Origin: CAZCGA01 sp964498075
GTDB taxonomy: Bacteria; Desulfobacterota; Binatia; HRBIN30
Reading direction: 5' to 3'
Assembly: GCA_964498075.1 (NCBI GenBank)
Contig: CAZCGA010000093.1
Span: forward strand, 1 to 26,814
DNA length: 26,814 nt
The translations under genes and the position numbers were made by a program. Positions within the stretch are counted from its first letter, which is position 1, and each line of letters opens with the position of its first letter. Below are positions 1-9,096 of this stretch, piece by piece. The notes beneath the pieces are model-generated. The model was not told the DNA's origin. It ran no database searches and saw only the letters and a list, made by a program, of their open reading frames with translations.

Positions 1-2
1 GC

Positions 3-1328
<1,326 letters not shown>

Positions 1329-1329
1329 G

Positions 1330-2160
1330 ATGCCGCGATCACGGGAAGTCGCAATCGGGCCGCTGCGCGTTGGCGGCACGCAGCCGCTCGTGTTCATCGG
1401 CGGGCCGTGCGTCATCGAAAGCCGTGACCATGCGTTGCGGCACGCCGCGGCGTTGCGCGCCGTCACCGAACGGGTCGGCGTGCCGTTCATCTACAAGTCG
1501 TCGTTCGACAAGGCCAACCGTACGTCTCTGGGCTCGTATCGCGGGCCGGGAATGACAGAGGGGCTGGACATCCTCGCGGCGGTGAAGCGCGAGACTGGCG
1601 TGCCGGTGCTCACCGACGTGCATGAGTCGCAGCAGGTGAGGGCGGTTGCCGAGGTCGCCGACGTCCTGCAGACGCCGGCGTTCCTGTGCCGTCAGACGGA
1701 CTTCTTGCTGGACGTCGCGGCGGCGGGCAAACCGGTGAACGTGAAGAAGGGGCAGTTCCTGGCCCCATGGGACATGCGGCCGGTGTTGCAGAAGTTGGCG
1801 AGCAGCGGCAACCAGCAGCTCTTGGTCACCGAACGCGGGGTCTCGTTCGGCTACAACAACCTCGTCGCCGACATGCGCTCGCTGGCGGTGATGGCCGAGT
1901 TTGGCTACCCGGTGATCTACGATGCGGGTCACAGCGTGCAGCTGCCGGGCGGGCAGGGGACGGTATCCGGCGGGCAGCGCCAGTTCATTCGCACGCTGGC
2001 ACGCGCCGCGGTCGCCGCCGGAGTCGACGCCGTGTTCTTGGAGGTCCACGAGGATCCGGACCACGCGATGAGTGATGGACCCAACTCGTACCGACTCGAC
2101 GAGCTGGAAGTGCTGCTGCGGGAGCTGAAGCGGATCGATGCCATCACCAAAGAAGGCTAG
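1330..2160 (+). CDS. kdsA: 3-deoxy-8-phosphooctulonate (Kdo-8-P) synthase
   Basis: Condenses phosphoenolpyruvate with arabinose-5-phosphate to give Kdo-8-phosphate, the first committed step to the Kdo sugar of LPS; cytoplasmic. The 276-aa length is typical. Visible motifs are GGPCVIES, SSFDKANRTS, LTDVHES, VNVKKGQFLAP, DAGHSVQLPGG and LEVHEDPDHAMSDG. Cys27, His201, Glu238 and Asp249 sit where the metal ligands of the Aquifex-type enzyme are. E. coli KdsA has Asn in place of this Cys, so this copy should be the metal-dependent class. I chose the ATG at 1330, one base after the pyrG stop, over an in-frame GTG at 1312 inside pyrG. The 3' end overlaps kdsD by 23 bases, so translation is probably coupled. 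Confidence 0.97.
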   Translation: MPRSREVAIGPLRVGGTQPLVFIGGPCVIESRDHALRHAAALRAVTERVGVPFIYKSSFDKANRTSLGSYRGPGMTEGLDILAAVKRETGVPVLTDVHESQQVRAVAEVADVLQTPAFLCRQTDFLLDVAAAGKPVNVKKGQFLAPWDMRPVLQKLASSGNQQLLVTERGVSFGYNNLVADMRSLAVMAEFGYPVIYDAGHSVQLPGGQGTVSGGQRQFIRTLARAAVAAGVDAVFLEVHEDPDHAMSDGPNSYRLDELEVLLRELKRIDAITKEG

Positions 2161-3154
2161 GCGGCCGCCGCCGGTGCGCCGGGCGCGCGAAAGCGACGAC
2201 GTACGGCGGGCGCGCCGTGTGCTGTCGATTGAAGCGCGTGCCGTGGCGGCGCTCGCCGGCCGCCTCGACGAGCACTTCACCCGCGCCATCGAGGTGCTCG
2301 GCGCCTGCACCGGAAAAGTCGTCGTCACCGGCATGGGCAAGTCCGGGATCGTCTGCCGCAAGATCGCCGCGACGCTCACGAGCACCGGTACGGCCGCGGT
2401 GTTTCTTCACGCCGCTGAGGCGGGGCACGGCGACGCCGGCGTGTTCGTGCGCGGCGACACGGTGCTGGCCGTCTCGAGTAGCGGTGAAACGGCCGAGGTG
2501 GTGCGGCTCTTGCCGCTCATCAAGCGACTCGATCTGCCGTTGGTGGCGATGACCGGGCGCAACCGGTCGACCCTGGCGCGCGCTGCCGACGTCGTGCTCG
2601 ATGTGAGCGTTGCGGAGGAGGCGTGCCCGATGAACCTGGCACCGACCGCGAGCACCACGGCGGCGCTGGCGCTGGGCGATGCGCTGGCCGTCGCGCTGCT
2701 CGAGCGCAAGGGCTTCGGTCCGGATGACTTCGCCGTGCTGCATCCGGGGGGCGCGCTGGGTCGCCGGCTCTTGAAGGTCGAGAAGCTCATGCATCAGGGG
2801 GGGGCGGTGCCGCTGGTGCATCTCACCACCCCCTTCCAGGAGATCTTGCTGGAGATTACCGGCAAGCGTCTGGGCATCACCGGCGTCATCGATGCGCAAG
2901 GCGATCTGGTCGGCGTCATCACGGACGGCGATCTGCGCCGCGCGCTCGGGCAGATCGACAACCTCCGTGCCTCCTGCGCCGCCGACATCATGACCCGCAA
3001 TCCCAAGGCGGTTGCAGCCACTTCGTTGGCGGAGCACGCAGTGGCCATCATGGAGCGCCACAGCATCACCTCACTCTTCATCTTGGCAGACGGCAGCCGC
3101 CAACCGGTGGGGATCATCCATGTCCACGATCTGCTGAAGGCCGGAGTGGTGTGA
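2138..3154 (+). CDS. kdsD: Arabinose-5-phosphate isomerase (SIS + two CBS domains)
   Basis: Interconverts ribulose-5-phosphate and arabinose-5-phosphate, supplying the KdsA substrate. The 338 aa hold a SIS sugar-isomerase domain (about residues 40-205) followed by two CBS domains (about 215-270 and 283-336). Signature stretches are GMGKSG (Lys68), EAGHGD, SSSGETAE, EEACP (Glu161), LAPTASTT and LHPGGALGR (His202); they align by eye with the catalytic Lys, Glu and His regions of E. coli KdsD. The CBS domains show ITDGDLRRAL and HVHDLLKAG. The N-terminus is basic and a little longer than usual. The ATG lies inside kdsA, and the stop overlaps the next ATG in a TGATG junction. GutQ-type isomerases are similar, but neighbouring kdsA argues for the LPS role. 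Confidence 0.95.
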   Translation: MPSPKKARRPPPVRRARESDDVRRARRVLSIEARAVAALAGRLDEHFTRAIEVLGACTGKVVVTGMGKSGIVCRKIAATLTSTGTAAVFLHAAEAGHGDAGVFVRGDTVLAVSSSGETAEVVRLLPLIKRLDLPLVAMTGRNRSTLARAADVVLDVSVAEEACPMNLAPTASTTAALALGDALAVALLERKGFGPDDFAVLHPGGALGRRLLKVEKLMHQGGAVPLVHLTTPFQEILLEITGKRLGITGVIDAQGDLVGVITDGDLRRALGQIDNLRASCAADIMTRNPKAVAATSLAEHAVAIMERHSITSLFILADGSRQPVGIIHVHDLLKAGVV

Positions 3155-4149
3155 TGATTGGCAGATGGCGCGCGCCACGATTGCGCCGGCTGGTTCGACG
3201 GGTGAAGAACGTCGGGGCGGCGGGCGTGGCGAATCTGGCGTTGTGGTTGGTAGGGCGCCTGTCGCTCGCGCGTGCCTTGCGTCTCGCCGAGGTCGCCGGC
3301 GGGCTGCTGCACCGCCTGCTACGCAGGCCGCGGCGTGTGGCGCAGGAGCACTTGCAGTTGGCGTTCGGCGACGCGCTCACACCGGTGGCGCGCGACCACC
3401 TGGCGCGGGCGTCGTTCGTGAACATAGCGCGCTGCTTCTGCGAGCTGGCGAAGATCGATGAGATCCGCGCTCGGTGCGACGACTACTTCGAGGTCGATGG
3501 CTGGGAGCACATGCAGGCGGCGTTCGCGCCAGGCAAAGGGGTCATCATCATTACTGGTCACATCGGCAACTGGGAGCTGCTGGCGGCGTATTTCGCGTGG
3601 CAGGGGATTCCCATCGCGGCGATCGCGCGGCGCATCTACGCCGAGCGCCTCAATCAGCTGCTGGTCGAGTTCCGCAGCCGGCAGGGCGTCGAGACCATCC
3701 TGCGCGAAAGCCCGCACTCGGCGCGCCAGATTCTCAAGGCGCTGAAGGCCAACGCCGTGCTCGCCATGCTGATCGACCAGGACACGCATACCCCGTCGGT
3801 CTCCGTTCCTTTCTTCGGCCGCCAGGCGCGCACCCCCGCGGCCGCGGCCTCACTGGCGATTCGCCGCGAGCTCCCGGTCCTGTCGGTGGTCATGCAACGG
3901 CGCGCCGAAGGCGGACACCGCATCACCTTCAGCCCGCCCTTCGTCGTCGAGCGCAGCGGTGATCCCAAGGCCGACATGCGCGCCTTGACGAAGCAGTTCA
4001 GCGCGGCGTTGGAGGCGCAGATCCGCAAGAACCCTGCAGAATGGGTGTGGTGGCATCGTCGCTGGCGCCGCCCACCGCTGCCTCGCCTTGATCTTGATGG
4101 TGTTTTTCAATATACGGTCCACGACGCAGTTCTGCGCGGGCGGGGCTAG
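3154..4149 (+). CDS. Lipid A biosynthesis acyltransferase (LpxL/HtrB family), copy 1
   Basis: A member of the LpxL/LpxM/HtrB family, inner-membrane enzymes that add secondary acyl chains to Kdo-lipid A from acyl-ACP. The 331 aa carry the catalytic HX4E motif at His136-Glu141 (GHIGNWE) and the later family blocks IDQDTHTP, FFGRQARTPAAAA and NPAEWVWWHRRW. A hydrophobic N-terminal segment around residues 20-55 would anchor it to the membrane. The ATG at 3154 overlaps the kdsD stop; an adjacent GTG at 3151 is the alternative start. It follows the Kdo genes directly, which supports action on a Kdo-lipid A acceptor. The acyl chain added cannot be read from sequence, so I give no L or M symbol. A second family member lies at 4715-5665. 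Confidence 0.93.
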   Translation: MIGRWRAPRLRRLVRRVKNVGAAGVANLALWLVGRLSLARALRLAEVAGGLLHRLLRRPRRVAQEHLQLAFGDALTPVARDHLARASFVNIARCFCELAKIDEIRARCDDYFEVDGWEHMQAAFAPGKGVIIITGHIGNWELLAAYFAWQGIPIAAIARRIYAERLNQLLVEFRSRQGVETILRESPHSARQILKALKANAVLAMLIDQDTHTPSVSVPFFGRQARTPAAAASLAIRRELPVLSVVMQRRAEGGHRITFSPPFVVERSGDPKADMRALTKQFSAALEAQIRKNPAEWVWWHRRWRRPPLPRLDLDGVFQYTVHDAVLRGRG

Positions 4150-4155
4150 AGGAGG
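4150..4155 (+). promoter_or_regulatory. Strong Shine-Dalgarno site of the ferritin-like gene
   Basis: A perfect AGGAGG starts one base after the stop of the first acyltransferase gene and ends 6 bases before the ATG at 4162. It is the only strong ribosome-binding site inside this operon, where the other genes overlap. It suggests the ferritin-like protein is translated independently and perhaps at a higher level. Confidence 0.8.
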
Positions 4156-4161
4156 ATTTGA

Positions 4162-4731
4162 ATGATGTCCGCAGATCCACGCACGATCTTGCTGATGAAC
4201 TACTATCGAGATGCGGAGTTGCGCGGCGCGAATCTGTTGTTCCGCCTGATGTCGCATCTCGACGACCCAGACTCGCAAGTGAAGCTGTCGCTTCACCTGG
4301 CCGACGAGACACGCCACGCCTGGCTGTGGACCAAGCGCATCACCGATCTCGGTGGCGACCCGGCCAAAGTGGCCGACGGCTATCAGACACGTATCGGGCT
4401 GCGCGTCGTGCCGCGGAACCTGATCGACATCCTGGCGCTCACGGTGGTGGTCGAAGAGCGCTCGCATCAGCGCTACACCGAGCACGCCGAGCGTCCCGAC
4501 ATCGACCCGGAAACGTTGGAGCTGCTGCGTGAGGTGACCAAGGACGAGAAGTGGCACATCTCCTGGATCCGCGCCAAGCTCGAGGAACTCGCCACGGCCG
4601 AAGGCGCGATCGATCGGATGAACGAGGCGCTCGAACGCTATCGCGAGATCGACCAGCACGTGTACGCCGAGCTGCTGGCGAAGGAGCGCGCCGTCTTCGG
4701 GGATTCCGCGACGAGTGCCGTCGCCGTCTGA
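4162..4731 (+). CDS. Ferritin-like four-helix di-iron protein in the lipid A operon
   Basis: A 189-aa, all-helical protein with the carboxylate/His pattern of ferritin-like di-iron sites: Glu19 in helix 1, Glu49-x-x-His52 (DETRH), Glu98 or Glu99 (VVVEERSH), and Glu129-x-x-His132 (DEKWH). That is the E / ExxH / E / ExxH arrangement of rubrerythrin, di-iron oxygenase and MiaE-like families. There is no signal peptide and no rubredoxin-type Cys pair. It has its own strong ribosome-binding site, and its end overlaps the second acyltransferase by 17 bases. The position between two lipid A acyltransferases suggests an oxidation or hydroxylation role on an acyl chain or lipid intermediate, but iron storage or peroxide defence are equally open. 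The fold is well supported; the function is unknown. Confidence 0.8.
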   Translation: MMSADPRTILLMNYYRDAELRGANLLFRLMSHLDDPDSQVKLSLHLADETRHAWLWTKRITDLGGDPAKVADGYQTRIGLRVVPRNLIDILALTVVVEERSHQRYTEHAERPDIDPETLELLREVTKDEKWHISWIRAKLEELATAEGAIDRMNEALERYREIDQHVYAELLAKERAVFGDSATSAVAV

Positions 4732-5665
4732 GGCACGACCAGAGGGTTCCAGGGTTCGGCTTCCCTACTACGTCGAGTACGCCGTCTTCCGCTTCGCCTT
4801 CGCGGCTTTTGCGGCGTTACCTCTGCGCGCCGCGCTGCGGCTCGGGGCGCGGCTCGGTGAGATCTTTTACCTCTTGGATGTTCGCGATCGCCGCGTTGCG
4901 CTCTTCAACCTCGCCATCGCCTTCCCGGAGAAGTCCATGGCCGAGCGCCGCACGATCCTGCGCGCCAGCTGTCGCAACCTCGGCCGCGTCGCCGTGGAGT
5001 TCTGTCACCTGCCGCAGCTCGACGTCCGCCGGCTCCCTGAGCTGGTGCGGTTTGCGGATCGGCCGGCATGGGAGCGAGCGATCGCGCGTGCCGCCGAGTC
5101 GGGTGCCGTCATTCTCACCGCGCACTTCGGCAACTGGGAGCTGCTTGCTTACGCGCACGGCCTGCTCGGGCATCCGATCACGCTGGTGCACCGGCCGATG
5201 CACAACCCACTGTTCGATGCCGCCATCACCCGCATTCGCGCCGCTGCTGGAACGCGCGCCATCCGGAAGAAGGCCGCGGCCAAGGACGCACTCCGCGCCC
5301 TCAAGCAGCACGACATTCTTGTGATCCCGTCCGACCAGAACCAGACCGCCACGTTCGGTGTGTTCGTCGACTTCTTCGGCAAGCTGGCGTGCACGACGCC
5401 GGGAGTGGCGCGCCTCGCCATGCTCACCGGTGCCCCGGTCTTCCCGGTGTTCCTCGTCCGCGAAGGTGAGGGCCCTCAGCACCGCATCGAGATGCTGCCC
5501 GAGGTGGAGATCGTCACCACCGGCGACCGCGAAGCCGACATCCGTAGCAACACGCAACGCTGCAGCGACATCGTCGAAGACATGATCCGCCGCTATCCCG
5601 AGCAGTGGATCTGGTTCCACAAGCGCTGGAAGACGAGGCCGGTCGGCGAGCCGCGTCTGTACTAG
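4715..5665 (+). CDS. Lipid A biosynthesis acyltransferase (LpxL/HtrB family), copy 2
   Basis: A second LpxL/HtrB-family acyl-ACP:lipid A acyltransferase, 316 aa. The HX4E catalytic motif is His137-Glu142 (AHFGNWE). Further blocks are SDQNQTATFGVFVDFFG, an ACTTPGVARLA stretch and YPEQWIWFHKRWKTRP near the C-terminus. A hydrophobic N-terminal region (about residues 22-55) fits inner-membrane attachment. The GTG start at 4715 lies inside the ferritin-like gene, 17 bases before its stop, which fits coupled translation; I see no better start. It differs clearly from copy 1, so the two probably add different secondary chains or act at different positions. It is the last gene of the operon; about 76 bases with no clear terminator separate it from the convergent protease gene. 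Confidence 0.92.
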   Translation: MPSPSEARPEGSRVRLPYYVEYAVFRFAFAAFAALPLRAALRLGARLGEIFYLLDVRDRRVALFNLAIAFPEKSMAERRTILRASCRNLGRVAVEFCHLPQLDVRRLPELVRFADRPAWERAIARAAESGAVILTAHFGNWELLAYAHGLLGHPITLVHRPMHNPLFDAAITRIRAAAGTRAIRKKAAAKDALRALKQHDILVIPSDQNQTATFGVFVDFFGKLACTTPGVARLAMLTGAPVFPVFLVREGEGPQHRIEMLPEVEIVTTGDREADIRSNTQRCSDIVEDMIRRYPEQWIWFHKRWKTRPVGEPRLY

Positions 5666-5741
5666 CGACTAGCGGGTCGGCAGTCTGAGAACTTCCACCC
5701 GTCGGCGCACGCTCGCCGGTCGTGCTTCCTCCCTCGGTTTC

Positions 5742-6104
5742 TCACTTGAGAAGGATGGCCGGCAGTCTCCTGATCTGCTGCGTGGTCGGATCAACGACGA
5801 TGCCGACGGATTCAAGCGGCACCACTCCGAGGAGCGGCTCGGCGCCAGGCGGACCGAAAAGAACACGCCCGTAGGTTATTTCACCCATGAATTCGATCTC
5901 GGCCCCCGCGAACTGCAGGCGTGCCTCGCGTTCATCGGCGAGCACCACGCTCACTTCTCCTTTGGCCTCGAGACCGAGAGCATCGACCGCTTCCGCCGGA
6001 ATGAGGCAGTCAGTGGCTCCGGTGTCCACCAGGCACAACCCCTCCCATTGGCGCTCAGGTGCCTGCGGGTTGCGGAAGGTAACCGTGACACGTGTGTGCC
6101 CCAT
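5742..6104 (-). CDS. Small retropepsin-like (clan AA) aspartic protease
   Basis: A 120-aa single-domain protein with the retroviral-type aspartic protease signature: the active-site loop LVDTGAT (Asp27-Thr-Gly) is followed by a hydrophobic strand and a late LLGVVPLESVG block of the kind seen in clan AA proteins. Such half-size enzymes need to dimerise to form the two-Asp active site. There is no signal peptide or membrane segment, so it is cytosolic. It lies 137 bases downstream of the 923-aa Hsp70 gene on the same strand and could be the last gene of that cluster, though no clear ribosome-binding site precedes its ATG. Substrates are unknown. Solo genes of this family often look like mobile or toxin-antitoxin-like cargo, so the link with the Hsp70 genes may be chance. 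Confidence 0.85.
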   Translation of the reverse strand: MGHTRVTVTFRNPQAPERQWEGLCLVDTGATDCLIPAEAVDALGLEAKGEVSVVLADEREARLQFAGAEIEFMGEITYGRVLFGPPGAEPLLGVVPLESVGIVVDPTTQQIRRLPAILLK

Positions 6105-6241
6105 GGCCGGCTAAACTCTAGTCAGACCTGTACTCGTTGTCGAGGCGCGATAACGTTGGCTGCGCCTGCGCTCGATGCAACCGGTGCAGCACGCAGGTCG
6201 CGAGGGCACACACGCCTCCCCCAGCAGGATGACCAAATCGA

Positions 6242-9013
6242 TCATGAAGGGGGCTCGCGCAGCTGCAACCCGACTGGCAACGATTCGTCGAGGATGCGCG
6301 TACGTTCGTGCGTCTCCAGCGGGACGAGCTCGGTGACCAGACGCGCTGCGCGTTGACCGGCAGGCAGCGGCCGCAGTCGCTCGGCGACACGCCGCCGCAG
6401 GGCCTCGTCGAGATCGCGTTCGCGATCGCCGACGCAACGCGCCAACTGTACCAGCGTGAAGACGGTCGCTTCGGGTTTGGTCCACTCGACACCGAGCAGC
6501 GCCTCGACCCAGTGCGCGACGACGTCACGCGCCACGATGCAGTTCAGCGGACCGTAGAACGGCGCGCGCGCGCCAAGGCGGCCGAGTGCCCACAGCTCGA
6601 CATCCGTCGCCTTGCCCTTCACTGCGAGCGGCAGCAGCGCGTTGCCCAGCTCGGCCTTCATCTCGGCGGACAAGCGCTCGCAGCTGGCCATCAACTGCCA
6701 GTACTCGCGCAGCTCCTGCGGACCCGCCTTCGGCCCCTTCGCCTTCGCCTTGAGTTTCGGCAGGAGATGCGGCGCCACCTCGGTGTGCAGCTGCATTTGC
6801 TGCTGCCGCGTCAACCCGCCGGCGACGCGCTTCCACGTGTTCCACCACTCGGCGCGACACTGCGCCGCCTTGGCAAACCGCAGGCCCTCCGACTTCATTT
6901 TCCACAGCTGCTGGATGCGCCAGTCGTCCAGCTCGGCACCGAAGCCCGGGCGCAGCAGAAACCCGCTGAGGTTCAGCCAGCGTGCTTCGTGTTGCGGACT
7001 GCGCGCGCGGTGCGACTGCCCTTCCCACAACGTGTCCCACAGCTTGCGGATGGCGACGAGCGGCCAGGCATCCTTGCCGGCACCGAGTTGCTCTTCGAGC
7101 ACCCGCACGAGACCGACGGGATCAGCGTGGCTCGAGGCGTCTCCCGGGGAAAACACCGCGCGCAGCGCCTCCACGGCGCGGCTCAGCAGGGCGTCGTCGA
7201 TCACCGACTCGGCGGCGTGCTCCACCACCGGACCATCGTCCTCTTCAGCCGCAGTCGCAGCCTGATCGCGCAGCTGGAACTGGAGACGCCAGCGATGCTC
7301 CGTCGTGAGCGAACGGCACCAGACCTCCAGGGTGCCGACCTCTGTCAGCCGCGCCAGGACGTGCACCGGAATCTGTCGGATGTTGAGCTTCTTGCCGAAG
7401 CGCAGCACCGTGCGGATCGGCGGCAACTCGGTGAGCGAGTCGCGCAGCGCACTGACCAACTGTCCGGCATGCTCGCCAGTGCGTGTGCTCGACGCGTACA
7501 ACGGGAAGCTCGCGGCGCGGTTGGCCAACAACTCGAGCGCGGGCTCGGCGATCTCGACCTCTGCGCCTTCCTCCATGCCACGCGACACCAGGCACAAGGC
7601 GGTGATTTCTTCGGCTTTGGCGACGCCGTCCGCAGGACCAATTCCCAAGTAGTACGAGCGCGCCGCTCCGCCGGCGATGCGTACGCCGCAACCGCGCCGC
7701 ACCAGACCGTAGTACGCGGCGCCGCGCGCCACGGCCAAGTCGAGATCGACGCTCTCGAGGACGGCCGGCTCCTTCCCGTCGTTCCAACCGGCGAGCAGCG
7801 CGCGCAAGCGGTTGCGAATCAGTGCGGGCTTGAGGGCGCCACCGTTGAACAGAATGGCATCGGGCCACGTTGCCTTGGCCTCCTGGCGGTGTTCGTGGAG
7901 GAACGCGGCGAGGTGGCGCGAGACCTCGGGCTCGTTGGCAAACGGCAGCCCCCATTCTTGCAACCCGACGCGCGCCGTCCGTCGCGGCAACGCATCCGCG
8001 GGCGTGAGTGGAAAGAAGCCGTCCAAAACGAGCTGCTCGACTTCGTCGCGCGTCAGCGTGGCCGTCAGCACGCCACCGACGACGGCACGGCCGCGGCCGA
8101 CAAGACGGACGGGCACGTTGGCCGGCGGCTCGGGGCCCAGCAAGGCTTCCTTCGCGTCGCGGCACAGGCTGGTCAGCGCATGCCAGCGCTGACTGTCGAG
8201 CTGTGCGCCGAGACGCGGCTCCAGCGTGCGCGCCAGCGCCACGTCGATGTTGTCGCCGCCCAGCAGGAGATGATCGCCCACCGCGAGCCGCTCCAGGCCG
8301 ACACGCGCGTCGGTGTGACGCACCGCGATCAGACTGAAGTCCGTCGTGCCGCCGCCGACGTCGACGACCAAGACCAGCCGGCTATCGCCCAGCACTTGCG
8401 CCCAGTCGTCCTCGTGCCGGTGCACCCAGGCATAGAAGGCCGCCTGCGGTTCCTCGATCAGCACAACGCGCGGCAACCCGGCCCGATGCGCCGCCTCGAC
8501 CGTCAGCTCGCGCGCCACTTCATCGAAGGAAGCGGGAACCGTCAGGATGATATCTTGGGCTTCGAGCGGATGTTCCGGGAACCGCTGGTGCCATGCCTCG
8601 CGGAGATGGAGCAGGTAGCGAGCCGATGCGTCGACTGGCGACAGCTTGGCGACGTCGTCGGCCGCGCTCCACGGCAGAATCGCCGCCTCGCGGTCGACAC
8701 CGCCGTGACAGAGCCAGGACTTGGCGGAAGAGATCAGCCGACCCGGAACCCGCGCGCCCTGGATGCGCGCGAGCTCGCCCACGGCGTAGTGACGCGTCCG
8801 GTCCCACGGCAGCACTAACGCACCCGGCGCGACTTCGTGCTCGCCGCCGACGTAGAGGAAGGAGGGCAACGTCGGTCGCTCCGCCAGCGTGCCCTCCGAC
8901 ACCAGCTGCGGCACCGCCAAGGGAACGACGCGCCGCTCCGGATCCGTGGCATCGGCATAGGCGACCGCCGAGTTCGTGGTGCCGAGGTCGATGCCGACGA
9001 CGTAGCGCTTCAT
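6242..9013 (-). CDS. Large divergent Hsp70-family protein (DUF3731-type), 923 aa
   Basis: An Hsp70/actin-type ATPase. The N-terminal nucleotide-binding domain shows phosphate-1 GIDLGTTNSAVAY (residues 7-19), EEPQAAFYAW (187-196) in the place of the DnaK NEPTAAA block, phosphate-2 VVDVGGGTTDFSL (about 216-228) and a LGGDNIDVAL segment. It is much longer than DnaK (~640 aa). After about residue 600 there is an extra ~300-residue, charged, mostly helical region instead of the DnaK lid, resembling the DUF3731 family tail as I remember it. The first ~600 residues are clearly paralogous to the neighbouring 612-aa protein, including a shared SAKSWL motif and a shared LEVWC/LELWC strand. Only 51 bases separate the two genes. 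No DnaJ or GrpE gene is near. Client and function are unknown. Confidence 0.92.
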   Translation of the reverse strand: MKRYVVGIDLGTTNSAVAYADATDPERRVVPLAVPQLVSEGTLAERPTLPSFLYVGGEHEVAPGALVLPWDRTRHYAVGELARIQGARVPGRLISSAKSWLCHGGVDREAAILPWSAADDVAKLSPVDASARYLLHLREAWHQRFPEHPLEAQDIILTVPASFDEVARELTVEAAHRAGLPRVVLIEEPQAAFYAWVHRHEDDWAQVLGDSRLVLVVDVGGGTTDFSLIAVRHTDARVGLERLAVGDHLLLGGDNIDVALARTLEPRLGAQLDSQRWHALTSLCRDAKEALLGPEPPANVPVRLVGRGRAVVGGVLTATLTRDEVEQLVLDGFFPLTPADALPRRTARVGLQEWGLPFANEPEVSRHLAAFLHEHRQEAKATWPDAILFNGGALKPALIRNRLRALLAGWNDGKEPAVLESVDLDLAVARGAAYYGLVRRGCGVRIAGGAARSYYLGIGPADGVAKAEEITALCLVSRGMEEGAEVEIAEPALELLANRAASFPLYASSTRTGEHAGQLVSALRDSLTELPPIRTVLRFGKKLNIRQIPVHVLARLTEVGTLEVWCRSLTTEHRWRLQFQLRDQAATAAEEDDGPVVEHAAESVIDDALLSRAVEALRAVFSPGDASSHADPVGLVRVLEEQLGAGKDAWPLVAIRKLWDTLWEGQSHRARSPQHEARWLNLSGFLLRPGFGAELDDWRIQQLWKMKSEGLRFAKAAQCRAEWWNTWKRVAGGLTRQQQMQLHTEVAPHLLPKLKAKAKGPKAGPQELREYWQLMASCERLSAEMKAELGNALLPLAVKGKATDVELWALGRLGARAPFYGPLNCIVARDVVAHWVEALLGVEWTKPEATVFTLVQLARCVGDRERDLDEALRRRVAERLRPLPAGQRAARLVTELVPLETHERTRILDESLPVGLQLREPPS

Positions 9014-9025
9014 GGGACGGAGTTC

Positions 9026-9096
9026 GGGGCTCTGGGCTCGGGGTTCAGGGGGAGGGTCCGCACTCTACTGATCCCCGGACCCTGAACCCTGTGCCC
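9026..9096. repeat. Inverted pair of heptanucleotide arrays between the hsp70 genes
   Basis: From 9026 to 9060 the + strand reads in 7-base steps: GGGGCTC, TGGGCTC, GGGGTTC, AGGGGGA, GGGTCCG. From 9069 to 9096 the minus strand reads GGGCACA, GGGTTCA, GGGTCCG, GGGATCA. The two arrays face each other across eight bases that contain the stop codon of the 612-aa Hsp70, and can form a hairpin (GGGTCCG with CGGACCC, GGGTTCA with TGAACCC). The second array encodes the Gly/Ser-rich tail of that Hsp70. Confidence 0.65.

Noticed and set aside
6105..6241. Possible small antitoxin gene before the retropepsin-like protease (44 codons from an ATG at 6245)
   Set aside because: Cys/Arg-rich with no secondary-structure pattern and it overlaps the Hsp70 stop; likely noise.
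6308..8818. 836-aa open frame on the + strand
   Set aside because: Antisense to the whole 923-aa Hsp70 gene; its sequence is Arg/Gln/His-rich with no domain, a usual artefact in high-GC DNA.
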